The notes: generated by a model from the sequence alone, not told the origin. Positions 34,203 to 43,587 are shown, counted from the first letter of the stretch. The stretch: DNA of 64,000 nt from Bacillus timonensis (GCF_004799755.1 NZ_SLUB01000002.1:145534-209533); one strand, 5' to 3'. Numbers and translations: made by a program.

Positions 34203-34763
34203 ATGATAAAAGTTGTTGCAATTACAGGCTATAAACCGTTTGAACTTGGAATTTTTGGACAAGACCATCCTGGAATCCACTATATAAAACTAGCCCTTAA
34301 AAAAGCACTTCTTCCCTTAATTGAGGAGGGACTAGAATGGGTGATCATTAGCGGGCAACTTGGTGTCGAGCTTTGGGCAGCTGAAATCACTTTTGAGCTT
34401 CAAGAAGAATATCCCGACCTCAAGCTTGCTGTGATTACTCCATTCCTTGAGCAAGATGAAAAATGGAACGAAACAAACAGAGAATACTACCAATTAATTC
34501 TGTCGCAAGCAGACTATGTAAACAGTATCACAAACCGAAAATATGATAATCCCTCACAATTCAGACTGAAAAATGCTTTCTTTCTAGACAAAAGTGATGC
34601 TTTCATAATACTATATGATGAGGAAAAGGATGGAAGTCCACGTTATATTTATGCTGATGCGAAAAAGAAGTATGAAAATGAAGGCTATCAGCTGATTACG
34701 ATTAACGCGTATGATCTCCAAGTAATCGCTGAAGAAGAACAATACGCCAATAACGACTATTGA
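34203..34763 (+). CDS. ypsA: YpsA, SLOG-family protein (DUF1273)
   Basis: A 186-residue Rossmann-like protein of the SLOG/TSP superfamily thought to bind nucleotide-derived ligands. The family landmarks are [11 protein letters not shown] near the N-terminus, the glycine-containing [13 protein letters not shown] motif and [14 protein letters not shown]. In B. subtilis and S. aureus YpsA affects cell division when overproduced, and it is encoded next to gpsB as here. AAAGGAGTCTTGAC precedes the ATG. GpsB follows after about 95 bases. The biochemical activity remains unknown. Confidence 0.9.
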   Translation: MIKVVAITGYKPFELGIFGQDHPGIHYIKLALKKALLPLIEEGLEWVIISGQLGVELWAAEITFELQEEYPDLKLAVITPFLEQDEKWNETNREYYQLILSQADYVNSITNRKYDNPSQFRLKNAFFLDKSDAFIILYDEEKDGSPRYIYADAKKKYENEGYQLITINAYDLQVIAEEEQYANNDY

Positions 34764-34857
34764 AAGATTCCGCTTTTGCAATATAAATTGACAATACGTG
34801 AAATTTTTGAAAAAATAGAAATAGGAATAATGGGGAAAGTGTATCGAGGTGAAACTA

Positions 34858-35157
34858 ATGTTATCTGATAAAATAAAATTAACAACAACGCAGATACTTG
34901 AGAAAGAATTTAAGTCGGCCATGAAAGGCTATAAACAAGAAGAAGTTGATAAATTTTTAGATGTGATCATCAAGGATTATGAAACGTTTTATCAAGAAAT
35001 TGAAGAGCTTCAACAAGAGAACCTTCGTTTAAAGCGTCAACTAGAGGATTCCTTTAAGAAACAACCACAGGCGCAAACAGGTACAACTAATTTTGATATT
35101 TTAAAACGATTATCAAACCTTGAAAAACATGTATTCGGTAGTAAACTGTACGATTGA
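34858..35157 (+). CDS. gpsB: GpsB, cell division and wall-synthesis coordinator
   Basis: A DivIVA-like coiled-coil adaptor that shuttles PBP1 (PonA, also in this window) between the septum and side wall. The 99-residue protein has the DivIVA N-terminal lipid-binding-like fold ([33 protein letters not shown]), a central coiled coil ([16 protein letters not shown]) and the conserved C-terminus [21 protein letters not shown], almost identical to B. subtilis. The ATG at 34858 is 7 bases after GAGGTG; a GTG at 34849 lies in the SD. RnpB follows. Confidence 0.95.
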   Translation: MLSDKIKLTTTQILEKEFKSAMKGYKQEEVDKFLDVIIKDYETFYQEIEELQQENLRLKRQLEDSFKKQPQAQTGTTNFDILKRLSNLEKHVFGSKLYD

Positions 35158-35195
35158 GGATTAAGATGTTGGCAGGAATTACCAGTGGTTATCAC

Positions 35196-35224
35196 TTGCA
35201 TTTGTAATGTTTTTTTACTATACT
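35196..35224 (+). promoter_or_regulatory. Promoter of rnpB
   Basis: TTGCAT (35196-35201), exactly 17 bases, TATACT (35219-35224). The predicted start near 35231 agrees with the 5' end of the RNase P RNA by homology. Confidence 0.75.
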
Positions 35225-35237
35225 ATTTCTTGCACAC

Positions 35238-35648
35238 ATTAATAACGTTCGGGTAATCGCTGCAGGGTGACCTGCAGAGGAAAGTCCATGCTCGCACGGG
35301 CTGAGATGTCCGTAGTGTTCGTGCCTAGCGAAATGATAAGCTAGGGTAGTGAGGAGTAATCTTTGCTAACGGCAGGAAAAAAACCTAAGTCCATTTGGAT
35401 ATGGTTTGACTACCTATAAAGTGCCACAGTGACGAAGTCTTGTAAGAAATTACAAGAGTGGAACGAGGTAAACCCCACGAGCGAGAAACCCAAATTATGG
35501 TAGGGGCACTTTCTCTCTTGGAAATGAACAAGGAGAAGGACAGACGATTTATCGTTTGTAGATAGATGATTACCACCGGAGTACGAGGTATTCGTTTTAC
35601 CGACTGAAGTACGATGGAACAAAACATGGCTTACAGAACGTTATTAAT
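35238..35648 (+). ncRNA. rnpB: RNase P RNA (type B)
   Basis: The catalytic RNA of RNase P, which matures tRNA 5' ends. Universal blocks are present in order: AACGTTCGGGTAATCGCTGC at the 5' end, GAGGAAAGTCCATGCTCGCA, GTGCCTAGCGAAATGATAAG, CGGCAGGAAAAAAACCTA, AAAGTGCCACAGTGACGAAG, GGTAAACCCC-ACGAGCGAGAAACC, GGTAGGGGCAC (the loop that contacts the tRNA CCA end lies here) and AGTACGATGGAACAAAACAT near the 3' end. Similarity to B. subtilis RNase P RNA, a type B RNA, is high throughout. ACGTT at both ends pairs to form the terminal helix. Position between gpsB and ypsC is conserved. End points are set by comparison and may be off by a few bases. Confidence 0.97.
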
Positions 35649-35678
35649 TAACGATACTTACATGATGAATAAAGAAAC

Positions 35679-35708
35679 AAAGCTCTTCATGATGAAGAGC
35701 TTTTTGTT
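35679..35708 (+). terminator. Terminator after rnpB
   Basis: AAGCTCTTCAT pairs with ATGAAGAGCTT (35680-35702), then a T run. No other feature seen between here and ypsC. Confidence 0.85.
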
Positions 35709-35807
35709 TGCATACATAATCTTTTTGTCGCAAATCTTGCTTTACAAGTTGAGATTCTTTATTCTTTTACTATATAAAATGATTGTACATAGTTAGGGTG
35801 AACGTGA

Positions 35808-36950
35808 ATGGGTAAAGTAACACTTATTGCTACAGCAGCGATGGGAATTGAATCAATCGTAGCAAAAGAAGTACGGGATTTAGGCTATGAATGTACCGTT
35901 GAAAACGGGAAGGTTACATTTGTTGCTGATGAACAAGCTATCTGCCGTAGTAATCTTTGGTTGAGAACTGCAGACCGTATCAAGCTAAAAGTTGGAGAAT
36001 TTAAAGCCACAACCTTTGATGAATTATTCGAAAAAACAAAGGCCCTTAATTGGGGCGATATACTCCCAGAAAACGCAGAGTTTCCGGTTATTGGGAAATC
36101 AGTAAAATCAAAGCTTTTTAGTGTTTCAGATTGTCAAAGCATTGTAAAAAAAGCAGTTGTTGAAAGCCTTAAGAAGCATTACCGCAAAACATCAGGCTGG
36201 TTAGAAGAAACCGGTCCATTATTCCGAATTGAAGTAGCTTTACTTAAAGACGTCGCAACACTCACAATCGACTGTAGTGGGGTCGGGCTGCACAAGCGTG
36301 GATACCGGGTCGACCAAGGGGAGGCACCGTTAAAAGAGACATTAGCCGCAACTCTAGTCATGTTAACGAACTGGACACCGGAGAGACCGTTTGTTGATCC
36401 ATTTTGTGGCTCTGGAACAATACCAATAGAAGCTGCATTAATCGGGCAAAACATCGCTCCTGGTTTTAACCGTGATTTCGTATCTGAGGATTGGCATTGG
36501 ATTGGAAAACAACGATGGGATGAAGCACGCCAAGAGGTTGAAGATTTAGCTAAATACGATCAGCCTCTTGATATCAGCGGTTTTGATATTGACCACAGAA
36601 TGATCCAAATCGCAAAGGATAATGCAGAGGAAGCTGGTTTTTCAGACTTGATCCAGTTTAAACAAATGCAGGTTCGGGATTTTACAACAACAAAGGAATA
36701 CGGTGTAATTGTCGGGAACCCTCCATATGGGGAAAGACTTGGTGAAAAAAAGGCTGTTGAGGAAATGTATCGTAGTATGGGGGAAGCCCTTCGTCCATTT
36801 GATACTTGGTCCGTCTATATGCTAACCTCACATCCTGAATTTGAACAATTATACGGCAAGCCTGCAACGAAGAAGCGTAAGTTGTTTAACGGGTTTATTC
36901 GAACGGACTATTACCAGTATTGGGGTAAGAGACCACCTAGAGAGCGTTAA
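35808..36950 (+). CDS. ypsC: YpsC, THUMP-domain rRNA guanine-N2 methyltransferase (RlmL/K type)
   Basis: A 380-residue SAM-dependent methyltransferase. The N-terminal THUMP/ferredoxin-like part (ATAAMGIESIVAKEVRDLGY) binds RNA; the Rossmann core carries the SAM motif VDPFCGSGTIPIEA, DISGFDIDHRMIQIAKDNA and the catalytic motif IVGNPPYGERLG, i.e. N-P-P-Y as in N2-guanine enzymes. E. coli RlmL modifies G2445 of 23S rRNA; YpsC is its Bacillus counterpart, so the same target is likely but unproven. GGGTGAACGTGA precedes the ATG. Confidence 0.92.
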   Translation: MGKVTLIATAAMGIESIVAKEVRDLGYECTVENGKVTFVADEQAICRSNLWLRTADRIKLKVGEFKATTFDELFEKTKALNWGDILPENAEFPVIGKSVKSKLFSVSDCQSIVKKAVVESLKKHYRKTSGWLEETGPLFRIEVALLKDVATLTIDCSGVGLHKRGYRVDQGEAPLKETLAATLVMLTNWTPERPFVDPFCGSGTIPIEAALIGQNIAPGFNRDFVSEDWHWIGKQRWDEARQEVEDLAKYDQPLDISGFDIDHRMIQIAKDNAEEAGFSDLIQFKQMQVRDFTTTKEYGVIVGNPPYGERLGEKKAVEEMYRSMGEALRPFDTWSVYMLTSHPEFEQLYGKPATKKRKLFNGFIRTDYYQYWGKRPPRER

Positions 36951-37029
36951 AAGTAGATTACATGAATAGTTCAACTCCAAAGGACATATACTTTATTGGT
37001 GTCTATAAATATTCAGGAGTGAATGAGTA

Positions 37030-37215
37030 ATGAACTACTTAGATTTTAAAAAAATTCAAGATGCGTTGAATGATACATATCGGACTCTTCAAAATGAGGT
37101 AGGGGAAGAGCTGGATCCACTTAAATCCATTCTTCAAGCAAAAAATGACCTACTCCAAGCAATGTCTCATTCAACTTCGATTGATGTTGATTTATTACGA
37201 TATAAAAGTGAATGA
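37030..37215 (+). CDS. Small conserved protein of 61 residues, function unknown
   Basis: Begins MNYLDFKKIQDALNDTYRTL and continues as an acidic helical peptide (LDPLKSILQAKNDLLQAMSH). AGGAGTGA stands 8 bases before the ATG and a good terminator follows the stop, so it looks like a real, separately transcribed gene. The position between ypsC and ypvA is where several Bacillus genomes have a short unannotated gene, but I cannot assign a family. Confidence 0.7.
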   Translation: MNYLDFKKIQDALNDTYRTLQNEVGEELDPLKSILQAKNDLLQAMSHSTSIDVDLLRYKSE

Positions 37216-37224
37216 ACGAATATT

Positions 37225-37263
37225 ACAAGGAAACTCGCTACGGCGGGTTTTCTTGTTGTTTTA
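37225..37263 (+). terminator. Terminator after the 61-residue gene
   Basis: ACAAGGAAACTCGC pairs with GCGGGTTTTCTTGT using two G-U pairs, then TGTTTT. Confidence 0.75.
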
Positions 37264-37285
37264 GGAAATTATAAAATTTATCATT

Positions 37286-37500
37286 GTGGATAACTTTTAT
37301 TGAGATTATCCACGTTCAGCTCCAGCGCCTAGCCCCTCGAGGTCATAGCCAATCGCTTCGGAAGGCAAGAGGCGCCTTCTGTCAGCGCTCGTCTTATGCT
37401 TGTCGGACTTGCACAGGATGTGCTGACGTCTACGTTTGCCACAGGACGTGGCAGTATTTAGTAGACGTTCAACACTCAAGGCGCTTACGCTTTTGTTCTT
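37286..37500. repeat. Dispersed intergenic repeat of Bacillaceae type (includes copy B)
   Basis: No gene lies between 37216 and 37574. The block starts with GTGGATAA/TTATCCAC (37286-37293, 37306-37313), goes on with CTCCAGCGCCTAGCCCCTCG and CGCTTCGGAAGGC, and ends GGCGCTTACGCTTTTGTTC; these phrases recur between genes in many Bacillaceae. Within it, 37407-37470 matches 20977-21040 at 52 of 64 bases and can fold as ACGTCTAC/GTAGACGT enclosing TGCCAC/GTGGCA. GC content is clearly higher than in flanking DNA. Confidence 0.75.
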
Positions 37501-37574
37501 TTCATATTGACTTAGTTCCTTCACTAGTAGATAATTAAAAATTGGCGCGTACCTTGGTTTTGGGGGTTTTACAG

Positions 37575-39506
37575 ATGATTGGAGAAGGGTTACCCTTTCA
37601 AATATCCAGAAATGAAAATTTTTTTGATAAATTAAATGAATGGATTGGTGATGTTTTTTACGACATCCTTCCTGAAAAAGGGTTTGAACTTCGTGATGAG
37701 CAAATCTATATGGCATTTCAGCTGGAAAAAGCATTTAAGGAAAAATCAATTGTGTTCGCAGAAGCCGGTGTAGGTACTGGTAAAACAATTGTTTATCTAT
37801 TATATGCAATTTGCTATGCGAGATATATGAGAAAGCCGGCGATTATCTCATGTGCAGACGAGTCGTTAATTGAACAGCTCGTAAAGCCAGAAGGAGACAT
37901 TTCAAAAATCGCTGACGCATTAAACTTAAATATTGACGTTCGTCTTGCTAAGGCACAGGATCAATATCTTTGTCTGCAAAAGTTGGATCATGCCACACGT
38001 CGAACAACAAACGAGAAAATTACACAAATTTATAAAGAGTTACCAGATTTTGTTCACAGTCATTCGACTATGCAAACATTCCATCATTACGGGGATCGAA
38101 AAACATACTCTGAACTTACAGATGAGGAATGGAAATCTGTTGCATGGGATAACTTTCAGGATTGTTTTTCATGTGACTTGCGCCATCGATGTGGACTCAC
38201 GTTATCTAGAGATCATTATCGTAAGGCAGTTGATTTAATTATTTGTTCTCATGATTTTTATATGGAGCATGTGTGGACAATGGAAGCCAGAAAAAGAGAA
38301 GGACAACTTCCTTTTTTACCTGAAAGTAGTTGTGTGGTTTTTGATGAAGGACATTTACTTGAATTCTCAGCACAAAAAGCGTTAACCTATCGTGTGCAGG
38401 AAACGACTTTAGAAAGCTTGTTAACAAGACTATTAGGAAACGATGTTCGTGAAGAATTTGCGCAATTAATAGAAGATACGATTTGGCAAAATGAGCTTTT
38501 TTATAAACGTCTTAGAGAAAAAAGTCAAACAGTTGAGGGATCTGCACGCATGGATATTGTTCGAACCGCGAACTTAATTGCCGATGCAAATAAACTTCAT
38601 CAGATGATTGTGGAGATTGGCAATAATCTCGTGTTCGAGGCAGAAACGTATACAATTGATCAATACGAATTACATATTGTCGATGAATATTTAGATCAAA
38701 TGGAATATTCATTAAAGCTTTTCGGTGAAGAAAATGATGCTATTTGCTGGGGGGAGGCAGATAGTGAAAACTTCACACTAGTCATTATGCCACAAGCTGT
38801 GGAAACCATTTTAGCGGAAAACGTGTTTTCAAAAAGAATTCCATTTGTATTTTCTTCGGCTACTTTATCTGAAAATAAATCCTTTGATTATATTGCGAAG
38901 AGTTTAGGAATTAGTAGCTATCAAACGTTTTCGGTTGAATCTCCATTTGATTATGAAAATCAGATGAAAATTCAGATGCCTGTGTTTCATGCCAATGAGG
39001 AACTGTTTCGATCAAAATTTCAATTTGCATGGGATGAAATTGAAAAATCAAAAGGTCGGGCACTTCTTTTATTTAATTCAAAGGAAGAGCTGCAATTGTT
39101 TAAAGAGAACTGCATTTCGGAAAAATACCCTATTCTTTTTGAAGGCGATCAAGAAATAAGTAGGCTTGTGTCCAGGTTCCAAAATGATGAACATAGCATA
39201 CTTTGTTCCACTTCATTATGGGAAGGGCTTGATATTCCTGGACCTTCCTTATCGAATGTCATCATTTGGTCATTGCCATTCCCGCCAAATGATCCTGTAT
39301 TTCAAGCAAAAAGAAAAAGAGTCGAATCGCCATTTGAGAAGGTCGATCTTCCATATATGCTCTTAAGACTAAGACAAGGCATTGGTCGTTTGATTCGTTC
39401 AAGTGAAGATGCAGGAACTGTCAGTATTTTTGTAGAAGATACTACAAGTAACCTAGTCATTGACAACATTAAAAATGTTTTACCGACAAAGGCTGATATC
39501 AAATAG
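37575..39506 (+). CDS. ypvA: YpvA, DinG/XPD-type helicase with probable 4Fe-4S cluster
   Basis: A second DinG-like helicase, without the exonuclease domain of the one at 2797-5565. Landmarks: Walker A AEAGVGTGKT, a cysteine set (YLCLQKLD, then DCFSCDLRHRCGLT) in the position of the XPD/DinG iron-sulfur cluster, DEGH box VFDEGHLLEF, and motif VI RLRQGIGRLIRS. The ATG at 37575 follows GGGGG by 8 bases and gives a start (MIGEGLPFQIS) that aligns with B. subtilis YpvA; an open frame continues upstream into the repeat and should not be used. 643 residues. Followed directly by ypwA. Confidence 0.9.
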   Translation: MIGEGLPFQISRNENFFDKLNEWIGDVFYDILPEKGFELRDEQIYMAFQLEKAFKEKSIVFAEAGVGTGKTIVYLLYAICYARYMRKPAIISCADESLIEQLVKPEGDISKIADALNLNIDVRLAKAQDQYLCLQKLDHATRRTTNEKITQIYKELPDFVHSHSTMQTFHHYGDRKTYSELTDEEWKSVAWDNFQDCFSCDLRHRCGLTLSRDHYRKAVDLIICSHDFYMEHVWTMEARKREGQLPFLPESSCVVFDEGHLLEFSAQKALTYRVQETTLESLLTRLLGNDVREEFAQLIEDTIWQNELFYKRLREKSQTVEGSARMDIVRTANLIADANKLHQMIVEIGNNLVFEAETYTIDQYELHIVDEYLDQMEYSLKLFGEENDAICWGEADSENFTLVIMPQAVETILAENVFSKRIPFVFSSATLSENKSFDYIAKSLGISSYQTFSVESPFDYENQMKIQMPVFHANEELFRSKFQFAWDEIEKSKGRALLLFNSKEELQLFKENCISEKYPILFEGDQEISRLVSRFQNDEHSILCSTSLWEGLDIPGPSLSNVIIWSLPFPPNDPVFQAKRKRVESPFEKVDLPYMLLRLRQGIGRLIRSSEDAGTVSIFVEDTTSNLVIDNIKNVLPTKADIK

Positions 39507-39522
39507 AGGGGGAGAACGAAAT

Positions 39523-41040
39523 ATGTCAGAGCAACTACAACAAACCGAGCAAGCTTTTCTTGATTTAGTTAAGAAAATGACAAGCTATAATGAGGCAATT
39601 GGGGTCATGTACTGGGATTTACGTACGGGTGCTCCGAAAAAGGGAGTGGAGCAACGATCTGAAGTAATCGGTATGCTCTCATCAGAGGTTTTTGCGATGT
39701 CGACTTCTACCGAAATGGAGACTTATTTAAAAGAATTAACGTCTCCTGAAGCACAAAAACAACTTGATGACATTACGAAAAAAGTCGTAGAAGAATGTAA
39801 AAAAGATTTTGAACGAAACCAAAAGATTCCAGCAGAAGAATTTCGTGAGTATGTCATCTTGCAATCAAAAGCAGAATCCGTTTGGGAAGATGCAAAAGAA
39901 AAATCTGATTTTGAAATGTTCCGTCCGTATTTAGAAAAACTTGTCGACTTTACGAAAAAATTTATTGGCTACTGGGGGTACGAGGGCAACAAATACAACA
40001 CGTTACTTGATATGTACGAACCAGGGATGACAGTGGAGGTAGTGGATCAAGTATTTGCTCAATTACGAGAAAAAATCGTGCCACTTGTTAAAGCCGTTAC
40101 TGAATCACAAAACAAGCCGGAAACGTCATTTTTATTTAACGAATTTCCAAAGGAAAAGCAACGTGATTTTAGCCTTGAAATTCTTAAGAAAATGGGTTAC
40201 GACTTTGACGCTGGTCGTCTGGATGAAACAGTTCACCCATTCGCAACTGGATTAAATCCAGGGGATGTACGTGTAACAACAAATTATGTGGAAAAAGACT
40301 TCAGAACTGCTGTTTTTGGTACCATTCATGAAGGTGGGCATGCCCTTTATGAGCAAAATATTTCCCCAGATTTGGTTGGTACAAACCTAGCAGAAGGGAC
40401 TTCAATGGGAATCCATGAATCTCAGTCCTTATTCTATGAAAACATTGTCGGTCGAAGTTTACCACTTTGGAAAAATAACTTTGAGTTATTAAAAGAATAT
40501 GCAAGTGGTCAGTTTGATTCAGTTTCAGTTGAAGATTTTTACCGTGCAATCAATGAATCAAAGCCATCATTTATTCGAATTGAGGCGGATGAATTAACTT
40601 ATCCATTACATATCATGGTGCGTTATGAAATTGAAAAAAGCCTTTTTAATGATGAGATTGAAGTTAAGGACCTACCAGAAATTTGGAATGCGAAATATGA
40701 AGAGTATTTGGGCATTCGTCCAAAAAATGATGCAGAAGGTGTGTTACAAGATGTCCATTGGGCAGGTGGTAGCTTTGGTTATTTCCCGTCTTATGCACTT
40801 GGATACATGTATGCTGCTCAATTTAAACATGCTATGTTAAAGGATATCCCAAACTTTGACGACCTGTTAGAAGAGGGGAACTTAACTCCAATTAAAGAAT
40901 GGTTAACGAAACATATTCATCAATATGGAAAGCGTAAAAAGCCATTGGAAATCATCAAAGACGTGACGGGTGAAGGATTAAATGCAAACTATCTAATTCT
41001 GTACTTAGAAGAAAAATATCGGACAATCTACAAATTATAG
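39523..41040 (+). CDS. ypwA: YpwA, M32 family metallocarboxypeptidase (Taq type)
   Basis: Removes C-terminal amino acids from peptides with broad specificity and a Zn or Co cofactor. The metal motif HEGGH (in GTIHEGGHALYEQN, an HExxH variant with Gly-Gly) and the downstream glutamate in GTSMGIHESQSLF are present; DELTYPLHIMVRYEIE and GGSFGYFPSYALGYMYA are other family blocks. The ATG at 39523 follows AGAGGGGGAGAAC. 505 residues, full length, sixteen bases after ypvA. The enzyme is cytoplasmic and used as a dimer in relatives. Confidence 0.94.
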   Translation: MSEQLQQTEQAFLDLVKKMTSYNEAIGVMYWDLRTGAPKKGVEQRSEVIGMLSSEVFAMSTSTEMETYLKELTSPEAQKQLDDITKKVVEECKKDFERNQKIPAEEFREYVILQSKAESVWEDAKEKSDFEMFRPYLEKLVDFTKKFIGYWGYEGNKYNTLLDMYEPGMTVEVVDQVFAQLREKIVPLVKAVTESQNKPETSFLFNEFPKEKQRDFSLEILKKMGYDFDAGRLDETVHPFATGLNPGDVRVTTNYVEKDFRTAVFGTIHEGGHALYEQNISPDLVGTNLAEGTSMGIHESQSLFYENIVGRSLPLWKNNFELLKEYASGQFDSVSVEDFYRAINESKPSFIRIEADELTYPLHIMVRYEIEKSLFNDEIEVKDLPEIWNAKYEEYLGIRPKNDAEGVLQDVHWAGGSFGYFPSYALGYMYAAQFKHAMLKDIPNFDDLLEEGNLTPIKEWLTKHIHQYGKRKKPLEIIKDVTGEGLNANYLILYLEEKYRTIYKL

Positions 41041-41046
41041 AATAAA

Positions 41047-41079
41047 GAAGCTACGCAACTTAAGTTGCATAGCTTTTTT
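41047..41079 (+). terminator. Terminator after ypwA
   Basis: AAGCTA-CG-CAACTT pairs with AAGTTG-CA-TAGCTT, followed by TTTTT; As before it may also serve the convergent oxidase operon. Confidence 0.8.
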
Positions 41080-41084
41080 AGTAC

Positions 41085-42737
41085 CTATAGTAAATGTTTG
41101 AAAGACTTAGCTCCAGGTGGTGCATTTTGAATCATATCAACAAATGGAATGGTATAAGCGATTAAAATTAATACGGCCAATACACCAACCCAAAGTTTCC
41201 AGTTTTCTAGAATCATTGGTGTTTTTTCTGCTTCTTCGGCCACTTCACCTACAGGGAATTCTGTTTCACCTTTTGGTGCAAAGAAGGCTAAATTAACAAA
41301 AATAACAAGAACTAGGATGATTCCAATAAAGAGAATAGAGCCACCAATAGCTTGTGCAATTTGATAAGGAATCCATTCTGCTGCTTGTGCAGAGCCTCCA
41401 TAAGTTGAGAAAGCAGAACGTCTAGGAGCTCCTAGTAATCCAGCAAAGTGCATAGATGTTGACATAAATGCCATACCAATTGTCCAGACAATTGTTTGGA
41501 TAATCGCGAGTTTATTCATTGCCTTTGTCATCACACGTCCAGTTAAGTGTGGAATGAGCCAGTAGGCGATTCCAAAGAATGTTAACAGAACGGTTGTTGC
41601 AACGGTCAAGTGGAAGTGTCCTGTTACCCAGATAGTATTATGAATGACTTGGTTCAACTGGTGACTTGCATTGATAATACCGCCAGCACCGGCAGGGATA
41701 AAGATTAACATACCCATGAATGGGGCGAAGAAACGAGCATCTCCCCAAGGAAGCTTTCTAAACCAACCGAACAAACCTGTTGCACCCTTTGATCTTCCAT
41801 ACATTTCGAATGAAGCAAACATAGAGAATGCAGTCATTAATGACGGAATAACAACCATGAATGTTAAAACAACTTGTAAGTATTTCCAGTTTGGATCAAT
41901 ACCTGGTTCTGTCAACTGATGGTGGAATCCAACTGGTATAGAGAATAGTAAGAACAAAATAAATGATAATCTTGCAAGTGCATCAGAGAAAATTTTTCCG
42001 CCAATTACTTTTGGAATCACAACGTACCACGCCATATAAGCTGGTAATAACCAGAAGTATACAAGTGGGTGACCAAAATACCAGAATAATGTTCTACTAA
42101 TTAGAACATCGATTGTATCAACCCAACCAAATGACCATGGAATAAATTGAATAAGAACGGTTGCTGCTACTCCAAGTGTTGCAACTAACCAAAGAATCAT
42201 TGTCATTACTGACATATAGCTAAGTAATGGGGTGACTTTACCAGGATTTGCTTTTTTCCATTTACCAAAGTGAGCAAACATGGCAAACCCACTAATCCAG
42301 CTACCAACAACCACTAGCGCTAGTCCAATATAGAAGACAGGGTGTGCTTGTAATGGAGCATAGAAAGTATAAAGAACCGAAGCTTCACCCAAAAGGATGG
42401 TAGTTGCTGTTGAGGCAGTACCGATTGTCATCACCCAAAATCCAATCCAAGCTGTAAGACGGACTTTTGGAGAAAGTGTACCAGCTGTTTTGCTCAAACT
42501 TGCAAATAAGAAACCGATCGCAAAAAAAGTTGTAAGTACGAGTGCTAATAAAACTCCGTGAACGGTTAATAATTGATAATAGCCAATACCTGCAGGTAAT
42601 GTAAATTTACCTGAACGAACAAGTGTCTGAAGTAATCCAGCAGTACCACCAAGAAATAAAGCAATAAAGGCTACGTAAAAGTGTGCCATTGCTAGCTTGG
42701 CATCTTTTTTGTCTACCTTGACATTTGAATTTAACAT
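41085..42737 (-). CDS. cbaA: ba3-type cytochrome c oxidase subunit I
   Basis: The catalytic subunit of a B-type haem-copper oxidase that reduces O2 at the cytoplasmic membrane. The 550-residue protein has about 13-14 hydrophobic segments; the CuB/haem region has WYFGHPLVYFWLLPAYM (haem-copper His-Pro-x-Val-Tyr with the cross-linked Tyr) and INASHQLNQVIHNTIWVTGHFHLTV (haem and CuB histidines). Sequence is of the Thermus ba3/Bacillus b(o/a)3 type, not the caa3 or aa3 types. It starts one base inside the subunit II stop (TAATG) and is the last gene of a three-gene unit. Such oxidases have high oxygen affinity and serve under low aeration. Confidence 0.93.
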   Translation of the reverse strand: MLNSNVKVDKKDAKLAMAHFYVAFIALFLGGTAGLLQTLVRSGKFTLPAGIGYYQLLTVHGVLLALVLTTFFAIGFLFASLSKTAGTLSPKVRLTAWIGFWVMTIGTASTATTILLGEASVLYTFYAPLQAHPVFYIGLALVVVGSWISGFAMFAHFGKWKKANPGKVTPLLSYMSVMTMILWLVATLGVAATVLIQFIPWSFGWVDTIDVLISRTLFWYFGHPLVYFWLLPAYMAWYVVIPKVIGGKIFSDALARLSFILFLLFSIPVGFHHQLTEPGIDPNWKYLQVVLTFMVVIPSLMTAFSMFASFEMYGRSKGATGLFGWFRKLPWGDARFFAPFMGMLIFIPAGAGGIINASHQLNQVIHNTIWVTGHFHLTVATTVLLTFFGIAYWLIPHLTGRVMTKAMNKLAIIQTIVWTIGMAFMSTSMHFAGLLGAPRRSAFSTYGGSAQAAEWIPYQIAQAIGGSILFIGIILVLVIFVNLAFFAPKGETEFPVGEVAEEAEKTPMILENWKLWVGVLAVLILIAYTIPFVDMIQNAPPGAKSFKHLL

Positions 42738-43207
42738 TATTCGGTCACCTCAACTTTTGCAGTCATTAAGTGGTGCCCAGCTCCACAATATTCATTACAT
42801 AACACTAAAAATTCGCCTGTTTTAGAAAATGTTTGTGTATAGCTGCTCACATATCCTGGCTCAACCATCATATTGACGTTAGTGCCCGCAATTGAAAAAC
42901 CGTGAACAACATCTTTTGTTGCTACATTAATTGTTACTACTGCATCTTTTGGAATTTGGATCGTGTTAGGTGTGTAAGCAAATCCTTCAGCAACAAGGTT
43001 TAATTCATATTTATTTCCTTCAATATGAACAAGTCCTGGATTATCAAACGGTGCAGTTTCAGCAACCTTTTCAGGATCAATTGTTTTAATGCTGCTTGCT
43101 GGCTGATGCCCCATTGCGAACGCTCCAACTCCAACAACTCCTAGGAATACAAAAAGGATTCCAATACCAAAAATGAGCCATATTTTTTCATATTTATGCA
43201 AATGCAT
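42737..43207 (-). CDS. cbaB: ba3-type cytochrome c oxidase subunit II (CuA)
   Basis: Receives electrons from cytochrome c through a dinuclear CuA centre. The 156-residue protein has one N-terminal membrane segment (IWLIFGIGILFVFLGVVGVGA) and a cupredoxin domain with the CuA ligands in VVHGFSIAG (His) and CNEYCGAGHHLM (Cys, Cys, His, Met with the usual 3-3-2 spacing). It has a single span, as typical for ba3-type subunit II. The ATG at 43207 (MHLHKYEK) follows AAAGGGGAAG; an earlier ATG at 43270 has no SD. It overlaps subunit I by one base. Confidence 0.92.
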   Translation of the reverse strand: MHLHKYEKIWLIFGIGILFVFLGVVGVGAFAMGHQPASSIKTIDPEKVAETAPFDNPGLVHIEGNKYELNLVAEGFAYTPNTIQIPKDAVVTINVATKDVVHGFSIAGTNVNMMVEPGYVSSYTQTFSKTGEFLVLCNEYCGAGHHLMTAKVEVTE

Positions 43208-43316
43208 GGCTTCTTCCCCTTTCAAATTTTCACATTCTTTTTCTATATGTTTTTTCATAAAATAGTACAAGCCACTCTTATGAAGACTTGCCTCGATTTC
43301 CTAGCGGGAAGTATAT

Positions 43317-43472
43317 CTACACCCGATCTAAGAACAAGAAATAGACACCTAACCAAGATAAAATTAAGAAAAGTCCAAGTAATAAAACAGATGCTAATGT
43401 TCCTTTTAAAGAAGTTTTTTCATCTTCAATTTTTGTTTTTTGGTTTGTCTTAGTAAGCTGTGTCTTTGCCAT
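43317..43472 (-). CDS. Cytochrome c oxidase subunit IIa-like small membrane protein
   Basis: A 51-codon gene at the head of the oxidase operon. It reads MAKTQLTKTNQKTKIEDEK, then TSLKGTLASVLLLGLFLILS and WLGVYFLFLDRV: a charged N-terminus and a single transmembrane helix, matching the CoxIIa family that supplies a helix to ba3-type oxidases lacking the second span of subunit II. GGGGGTCGTGATGA precedes the ATG, and it lies 109 bases before subunit II. Size, topology and position make the assignment reasonable although the protein is short. Confidence 0.82.
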   Translation of the reverse strand: MAKTQLTKTNQKTKIEDEKTSLKGTLASVLLLGLFLILSWLGVYFLFLDRV

Positions 43473-43587
43473 TCATCACGACCCCCTTCAAGCGTTTATG
43501 AAACTTTTTACATTTTCATCATACAAAACAATTTGTTAAAATCTAGCCGATTTTGAGCTTTTCACAAATTGTTCATTCCTAATCTAA

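Noticed and set aside
34795..34830. CodY-box-like AT-rich stretch before gpsB
   Set aside because: Too many mismatches to AATTTTCWGAAAATT; AT-rich background gives such matches by chance.
37284..37538. 84-codon open frame inside the repeat upstream of ypvA
   Set aside because: It lies entirely within the GC-rich intergenic repeat, has no SD, and its sequence follows the repeat and not a protein family.
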